The notes beneath the pieces are model-generated. The model ran no database searches. It was given only the letters and a program-made list of their open reading frames with translations, and was not told where the DNA came from. A DNA stretch of 64,000 nt from Leptotrichia sp. HSP-536 (GTDB lineage Bacteria > Fusobacteriota > Fusobacteriia > Fusobacteriales > Leptotrichiaceae), in the NCBI RefSeq assembly GCF_041199985.1, contig NZ_CP165647.1, positions 1 to 64,000 on the forward strand, in the 5' to 3' direction. Numbering within the stretch: the stretch's first letter is position 1; the number at the start of each line of letters is the position of its first letter. Shown here one piece after another: positions 59,816 to 64,000 of the stretch. The position numbers were made by a program, and so were the translations under genes.

Positions 59816-60601
59816 ATGTTGGAGATAAAAGATTTGACAATTCAGTATGGAGACAAGGCTCCAGTAGTTGAAAATTTTTCTCTTTCATTGAAAAAAGGTG
59901 AAATAATAACAATTGTGGGGGAAAGCGGTAGTGGAAAATCTACCGTTCTTTCTTCTATTTTGGGATTATTGCCAAATGGAGGAAAAATAATTTCAGGCGA
60001 TATAATTTATAATGGAGAATCAATGCTCAGTAAAAGCCTTAATCAATGGAGGGAACTGCGAGGGACTGAAATAACTATGATTTCACAAGATTCAGGAGGA
60101 ACTCTTAATCCAATAAGAAAAATAGGAAAACAGTTTGTCGAATACATTCAGACGCATTCCAAAATGTCAGCAAAAGAAGCTGAAGAAAAAGCAAAAGATA
60201 TGTTTTCCAAAGTAAACTTGCCAGATCCTGAAATCATTATGAAAAGCTATCCACACCAATTGTCAGGTGGAATGAAACAGCGTGTAGGAATAGCAATGGC
60301 ACTTACTTTTCATCCAAAAATTATTTTGGGAGATGAGCCTACAAGTGCGCTAGATGTAATAACGCAGGCTCAAATAGTGAAGGAAATAATGGATTTGAGA
60401 AAAAAATTTGACACTTCTATCATAATGGTAACTCACAATCTGGGAGTTGCTGCATATATTTCAAATAAAATAATTGTTATGCAGAATGGAAAAATTGTTG
60501 ATGCAGGTAATAAAAACGAAGTTATAGAAAATCCAAAAAGTGAATATACTAAAAAACTTCTAGCAGCTGTGCCTGAAATTGGAGGTGAAAGGCTTGTTTA
60601 A
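59816..60601 (+). CDS. ABC transporter ATP-binding protein (NikD/OppD type), operon 2
   Basis: 261 residues: Walker A GESGSGKSTVLSSILG, Q-loop MISQDSGGTLNPIRK, signature LSGGMKQRVGIAMAL, Walker B IILGDEPTSALD, H-loop MVTHNLGVAAYIS. RBS AAGGAG 9 bp after the binding-protein stop. Overlaps the last gene by about 8 bp. Confidence 0.92.
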   Translation: MLEIKDLTIQYGDKAPVVENFSLSLKKGEIITIVGESGSGKSTVLSSILGLLPNGGKIISGDIIYNGESMLSKSLNQWRELRGTEITMISQDSGGTLNPIRKIGKQFVEYIQTHSKMSAKEAEEKAKDMFSKVNLPDPEIIMKSYPHQLSGGMKQRVGIAMALTFHPKIILGDEPTSALDVITQAQIVKEIMDLRKKFDTSIIMVTHNLGVAAYISNKIIVMQNGKIVDAGNKNEVIENPKSEYTKKLLAAVPEIGGERLV

Positions 60602-61397
60602 TATTAATGATGTAATTCTTGAAACAAAAAACCTTACAAAAATTTATGAAAAATCAAATGATAAAAAAGTAGTAGCTTGTAACAACGTAAATTTGAAAAT
60701 TCATAAAGGAAAAACTTTGGGAATAGTTGGAGAATCAGGATCGGGGAAAACAACACTTGTAAATATGCTTATGGACTTGGAAAAGCCAACTTCTGGAGAG
60801 ATTTTGTATCACGGAAGGGATATAAGCAAGTTTACAAAACAGGAAGTGTGGGAAAATAGACAAAATATCCAGATAGTCTTTCAAGATCCATGGTCAGCTT
60901 TCAATCCAAAAATGAACGTTATGCAAATTCTGACAGAGCCTTTGATGAATTATGGAAGATTGAAAAAGTCAGAAAGAAAGCAAAAAGCGGCAGAACTTTT
61001 AAAAATGGTTGACTTGCCCGAAGAATTTGTAACAAAGTATCCACAAAATATGAGTGGTGGGCAAAGACAAAGGCTTGGAATCGCAAGAGCAATTTCGCTT
61101 GAGCCTGAGATACTTATATGCGACGAGGCAACTTCCGCGCTTGATGTTTCCATTCAAAAAAACATAGTGGAACTTCTTGTAAAGCTGCAAAAAGAAAAGA
61201 ACATAACAATGATTTTTATATGCCACGACATAGCACTAATAGAATCTTTTGCACACGAAATCGTAGTAATGTACCACGGAGACGTAGTGGAAACGATAGA
61301 GGGTGGACAAATTTCTGAAAAAGCAAAACATCCATATACGAAATCGTTATTAAGTGCAATTTTTCCTGTGCGTGGGAAGCCGATGGAAATCAAATAA
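60594..61397 (+). CDS. ABC transporter ATP-binding protein (NikE/OppF type), operon 2
   Basis: About 267 residues: Walker A GESGSGKTTLVNMLM, Q-loop VFQDPWSAFNPKMN, signature MSGGQRQRLGIARAI, Walker B ILICDEATSALD, H-loop FICHDIALIESF. The TTG at 60594, 6-7 bp after GGAGGTG, is the likeliest start; TTG 60579 and GTG 60585 are also in frame. It ends the second transporter operon. Confidence 0.88.
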   Translation: MFNINDVILETKNLTKIYEKSNDKKVVACNNVNLKIHKGKTLGIVGESGSGKTTLVNMLMDLEKPTSGEILYHGRDISKFTKQEVWENRQNIQIVFQDPWSAFNPKMNVMQILTEPLMNYGRLKKSERKQKAAELLKMVDLPEEFVTKYPQNMSGGQRQRLGIARAISLEPEILICDEATSALDVSIQKNIVELLVKLQKEKNITMIFICHDIALIESFAHEIVVMYHGDVVETIEGGQISEKAKHPYTKSLLSAIFPVRGKPMEIK

Positions 61398-61470
61398 TTT
61401 TTCATTAGGAAGAAGGAACAGATTTTGGATACAGCATATTGTTGCAAAGGATAGTGGTTATTTTTAAACA

Positions 61471-61518
61471 TTGACAAATAAAATAACGAATGATACTATT
61501 GTAATATAAATATTACAA
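61471..61518 (+). promoter_or_regulatory. Promoter and autoregulatory operator of the toxin-antitoxin pair
   Basis: -35 TTGACA (61471-61476), 17-bp spacer, -10 TACTAT (61494-61499). Directly overlapping the -10 is a perfect 8-bp inverted repeat TTGTAATA-TAAA-TATTACAA (61499-61518), ideally placed for repression by the ribbon-helix-helix antitoxin encoded next. Confidence 0.8.
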
Positions 61519-61532
61519 TTGGAGGAATAAAA

Positions 61533-61760
61533 ATGCCAACATTATCGCTTAGGATGGAAAAAGAGGATTTGGAATTTTTAAAGGAATATGCAAGTATAAA
61601 TAACCTTAATATGTCGTCTTTTGTTCGGAATTTAATTTTAGATAAAATATATGATGAAATAACTGAAGAAGATGAAAAAAGAATATTGAAAAGATGGAAA
61701 AATTCAAAATCTGAAAAAACTGCTTCTGCTGAAGAAGTTTTTAAAAGGCTAGGATTATAA
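61533..61760 (+). CDS. Ribbon-helix-helix antitoxin (RelB/DUF6290-like)
   Basis: 75 residues. The N-terminal PTLSLRMEKEDLEFLKEYASINNLNMSSFVRNLILDKI fits a ribbon-helix-helix DNA-binding domain; the C-terminal charged tail would bind the toxin. Strong RBS (TTGGAGG). It overlaps the toxin start by 1 bp (TAATG). Probably represses its own promoter through the inverted repeat at 61499-61518. Confidence 0.88.
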   Translation: MPTLSLRMEKEDLEFLKEYASINNLNMSSFVRNLILDKIYDEITEEDEKRILKRWKNSKSEKTASAEEVFKRLGL

Positions 61761-62077
61761 TGGAAAAAAGATCTTACGAAGTTAAATTTACTGAATCTGC
61801 AGAAAAGGATTTGAAAAAATTGATCAAATCAAACAAAGCCATAGCTAAACTTATAAAAAAATGGATTTCAGATAATTTAATAGATACACAAAATCCAAAA
61901 CAAAGAGGAAAAGCATTAACAGGAAACTTAAAAGGATTATGGAGATACAGGATAGGTTCCTATAGAATTGTAGCTGAAATAAAGGATAAAGTTTTACTAA
62001 TATTAATTATAGAAATTTCAGATAGAAAGGAAACTTACAAAAATAAAAAAACATATAAAGATAGTAAAATAAAATAA
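61760..62077 (+). CDS. RelE/ParE-type toxin
   Basis: 105 residues of the RelE fold: SYEVKFTESAEKDLKKLIKSNKAIAKLIKKWI, RGKALTGNLKGLWRYRIGSYRIVAEIKDKVLLILIIEISDRKETY. The basic residues and late Arg/Lys/Tyr match translation-dependent mRNA interferases of the RelE group (typical RelE residues R, K and Y present). The C-terminal tail is lysine-rich. Partner of the preceding antitoxin. Confidence 0.88.
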   Translation: MEKRSYEVKFTESAEKDLKKLIKSNKAIAKLIKKWISDNLIDTQNPKQRGKALTGNLKGLWRYRIGSYRIVAEIKDKVLLILIIEISDRKETYKNKKTYKDSKIK

Positions 62078-62158
62078 AGCTAATTTGAAGTATTAGTAGA
62101 TACTCAGTATATTTTGTTATAATGTTTATCTTGTTTATAAAATATTTTTATACTAAGC

Positions 62159-62186
62159 TTGACAAATATAAAAAACAGAGTATACT
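62159..62186 (+). promoter_or_regulatory. Promoter of the cbiMNQ operon
   Basis: -35 TTGACA (62159-62164), 16-bp spacer, -10 TATACT (62181-62186). Transcription would start just before the aptamer at about 62193. Confidence 0.8.
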
Positions 62187-62200
62187 AATAATAGAGAAAT

Positions 62201-62356
62201 TATAGGTGTTTTACAAACTTAATAAGGAAATCGGTTAGAATCCGATACAGCCCCCACTACTGTGATACTGACGAAAGTACACAAAACCACTGAAATATTA
62301 TAGATATTTTGGGAAGGGTACGAGTAGGATGAAGTTAGTCAGGAGACTTGCCTAAT
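62201..62356 (+). promoter_or_regulatory. Cobalamin riboswitch aptamer (cbiMNQ)
   Basis: Nearly identical to the aptamer at 56111: TATAGGTGTTTTACAAAC, AATAAGGAAATCGGTTAGAA, ATACAGCC, CTACTGTGATACTGACGAAA, ACCACTGAAA, GGGAAGGGTACGAGTAGGAT and GTTAGTCAGGAGACTTGCC. It lies upstream of cobalt-transporter genes. The 487-bp gap 62078-62564 is explained by promoter, aptamer and terminator. Confidence 0.93.
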
Positions 62357-62496
62357 AATTTTTTATATAAAATTTTCTGGGAAGGGAAGATTTAATATAC
62401 ATCAATGTAAAAATAAATCAACGGTGATTTGTTCCATGAATATACTATACGATGATGATATAGTTATTGTTATGGAAGTTTTGACGTGTATTGGCT

Positions 62497-62521
62497 TCAG
62501 CTTTGGCTGATTTTTTTTTTT
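62497..62521 (+). terminator. Riboswitch-controlled terminator upstream of cbiM
   Basis: Stem TCAGC (62497) / GCTGA (62506) with TTTG loop, followed by eleven Ts. Confidence 0.8.
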
Positions 62522-62564
62522 GGAACTTGCCGAAGGTTAAATTAAATTTAGAGAAGGAGAGAAA

Positions 62565-63272
62565 ATGAAAAAGAGAACATTATTGTTTTTGGTTTTAACC
62601 AGTATGCTGTTAATAGGCGTAAATGGTTATTCAATGCACATTATGGAAGGTTTTTTACCACTAAATTGGGTTATAGTATGGTTTGCGGTTTGTATTCCGT
62701 TCTGGATAATAGGAATAAAGAAGCTTCAATCTGTTTCTAAAGGGAGTGTACAGGAAAAAATGACGCTTGCATTAGCGGGTGCGTTTATATTTGTATTGTC
62801 TGCACTAAAAATTCCATCAGTTACAGGAAGTTCATCACATCCAACAGGAGTAGGGCTTTCAGCTATATTATACGGACCTTTTGTAACTTCCATTCTTGGA
62901 ACAATCGTATTGATATTTCAAGCAGGATTGCTTGCTCACGGAGGATTTACAACGTTGGGAGCAAATGTGGCTTCAATGGCAATTGCAGGACCAGTTGTGT
63001 CATATTTTGTGTATAAGGCATTTGAAAAAAAGAATAAGGCGTTAGCGGTATTCTTGGCAGCCGCATTAGGAGATCTTGCTACTTATACAGTAACTTCATT
63101 CCAGCTTGCACTTGCATATCCATCGCCTCAAGGTGGAATGCTGGCTTCATTTATCAAATTTGGAGCGGTGTTTGCAGTAACTCAGATTCCTCTTGCTGTT
63201 ATTGAAGGGCTGCTTACAAATGTAGTGATGAATATACTTGAAAAATACAATGTAAAAGGGGTGGAAGCATAA
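62565..63272 (+). CDS. cbiM: Cobalt ECF transporter S component CbiM
   Basis: Substrate-capture protein of the CbiMNQO cobalt importer. 235 residues: a cleavable leader (TLLFLVLTSMLLIGVNGYS), then the mature N-terminus MHIMEGFLP, whose His binds Co2+ in known CbiM. Family blocks are SSSHPTGVGLSAILYGPFVTSILG and QAGLLAHGGFTTLGANVASMAIAGP. RBS GAAGGAGAG. Overlaps cbiN by 1 bp. Confidence 0.95.
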   Translation: MKKRTLLFLVLTSMLLIGVNGYSMHIMEGFLPLNWVIVWFAVCIPFWIIGIKKLQSVSKGSVQEKMTLALAGAFIFVLSALKIPSVTGSSSHPTGVGLSAILYGPFVTSILGTIVLIFQAGLLAHGGFTTLGANVASMAIAGPVVSYFVYKAFEKKNKALAVFLAAALGDLATYTVTSFQLALAYPSPQGGMLASFIKFGAVFAVTQIPLAVIEGLLTNVVMNILEKYNVKGVEA

Positions 63273-63574
63273 TGTCAGAAAATAAAAGCAAAAGTGTGTT
63301 TAAAAAGAACATTATTTTAATAATTGTAATACTTTTAATAGGTGTTGCTCCTTTACTTTTTATAAAGTCTGAATTTGGTGGTTCTGATGGTGAGGGAGAA
63401 GAAATGATAAAAACGATAAAACCTGATTATGAGCCATGGGCTAAGAGTTTGATAGAATTACCAGGAAGTGAAACTGAAAGTCTGCTATTTGCATTACAGG
63501 CAGCAATAGGTGCAGGAGTTGTAGGATATGTATTAGGCTATTTCAAAGGTGAAAGAAAAAATGCTGATAGATAA
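63272..63574 (+). CDS. cbiN: Cobalt ECF transporter component CbiN
   Basis: Small two-helix accessory protein needed for metal loading of CbiM. 100 residues: N-terminal segment IILIIVILLIGVAPLLFI, periplasmic loop FGGSDGEGEEMIKTIKPDYEPWAKSL, then ESLLFALQAAIGAGVVGYVLGYFKG. Translationally coupled to cbiM and overlapping cbiQ by 14 bp. Confidence 0.93.
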   Translation: MSENKSKSVFKKNIILIIVILLIGVAPLLFIKSEFGGSDGEGEEMIKTIKPDYEPWAKSLIELPGSETESLLFALQAAIGAGVVGYVLGYFKGERKNADR

Positions 63575-64000
63575 AATATCTTACACAAATCCCATAAAAA
63601 ATATAAATCCCGGAGTAAAGTTTATATTGTCAATGACGACATTAGTATTTTTGCTTTATACTGGAAGTAAAGTAGTATTTATTTTTAATTTTATACTGTT
63701 TAATTTACTTCTTTTATTTGTCGTAAAAGTGAAAATAGACGACTTGTTAAAGCTGAACTTTATTCCGGCTTTATTTATTTTAACGACTGTAATTTCGCTG
63801 TTGCTTATAAAGGCGGATATATGGACGTTTTTATTGCGTTCATTTTCTTCAATAACAGTAATTTATTTCCTTATCTGCTCAACACCTGTTATAGATTTGG
63901 ACTATATATTTGAAAAATTGAAATTTCCTAAAATATTTAGGGAAATGTTTTTACTAATTTACAGATATATATTTTTATTATTTGAAAATAAGGAAAAATT
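63561..64000 (+). CDS. cbiQ: Cobalt ECF transporter transmembrane component CbiQ (partial)
   Basis: The frame opens at ATG 63561 within the end of cbiN and runs off the window after about 146 codons. It reads LIDKISYTNPIKNINPGVKFILSMTTLVFLLYTG and continues with hydrophobic segments, typical of the energy-coupling T component CbiQ. The ATPase gene cbiO is presumably beyond the edge. Confidence 0.85.
   Translation, partial: MLIDKISYTNPIKNINPGVKFILSMTTLVFLLYTGSKVVFIFNFILFNLLLLFVVKVKIDDLLKLNFIPALFILTTVISLLLIKADIWTFLLRSFSSITVIYFLICSTPVIDLDYIFEKLKFPKIFREMFLLIYRYIFLLFENKEK

Overview
The window is AT-rich and opens exactly on the first codon of dnaA. A replication-origin-like DnaA-box cluster follows, so numbering probably starts at the chromosomal origin. 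Protein similarity, the low GC, signs of an outer membrane (a WaaP/Kdo-kinase-like protein) and the gene mix point to a fusobacterium. Leptotrichia is my best guess, from remembered protein families and not from a search.

Layout. 1-4.5 kb: dnaA, a 20-box oriC, an S4 protein, recF and a DciA-like protein. 4.6-7 kb: a scar with the C-terminal half of an EcoRI-type endonuclease and the N-terminus of its methyltransferase, followed by an IS200/IS605 element whose tnpB carries an in-frame amber codon. 7-21 kb: housekeeping and accessory genes (spherulin-4-like secreted protein, TPR protein, LPS-kinase-like protein, mnmG, MATE exporter, pseudouridine synthase, SDR/MerR pair). This stretch also holds a ~390-bp noncoding element with inverted hairpin ends and a tandem array of four small membrane-protein paralogues with a fifth relative nearby. 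21-30 kb: corrinoid/tetrapyrrole genes cobQ, cbiB, cobD, hemA and a three-domain hemC-cobA-hemD fusion. 30-47.7 kb: a 22-gene ethanolamine-utilisation (eut) microcompartment operon. 47.8-64 kb: two Nik/Opp-type ABC transporters and cbiMNQ, each behind a cobalamin riboswitch, plus tpx, cobS, cbiK and a RelE-type toxin-antitoxin pair.

How it fits together. EutBC needs adenosylcobalamin. The window supplies tetrapyrrole precursor enzymes (HemA, HemC, HemD, CobA), a cobaltochelatase (CbiK), late corrinoid enzymes (CobQ, CbiB, CobD, CobS), a cobalamin adenosyltransferase (EutT) and three candidate cobalt/nickel uptake systems under B12 control. The eut operon starts from a strong-looking promoter and runs into a leader with two hairpins, each with a six-base loop having A at position 1 and G at position 4. 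The second overlaps an intrinsic terminator. This is the architecture expected for antitermination by the ANTAR protein EutV, whose gene is in the same operon. A secreted HAD phosphatase between eutH and eutQ may feed the pathway from phosphorylated ethanolamine (inference).

The observations most worth a second look are the ANTAR leader, the EcoRI scar, the inverted-hairpin element at 10.0-10.4 kb, the small membrane-protein array, the hemC-cobA-hemD fusion with an intact internal start signal, and the B12-riboswitch control of two Nik-like transporters. All identifications are by eye; no searches were run.
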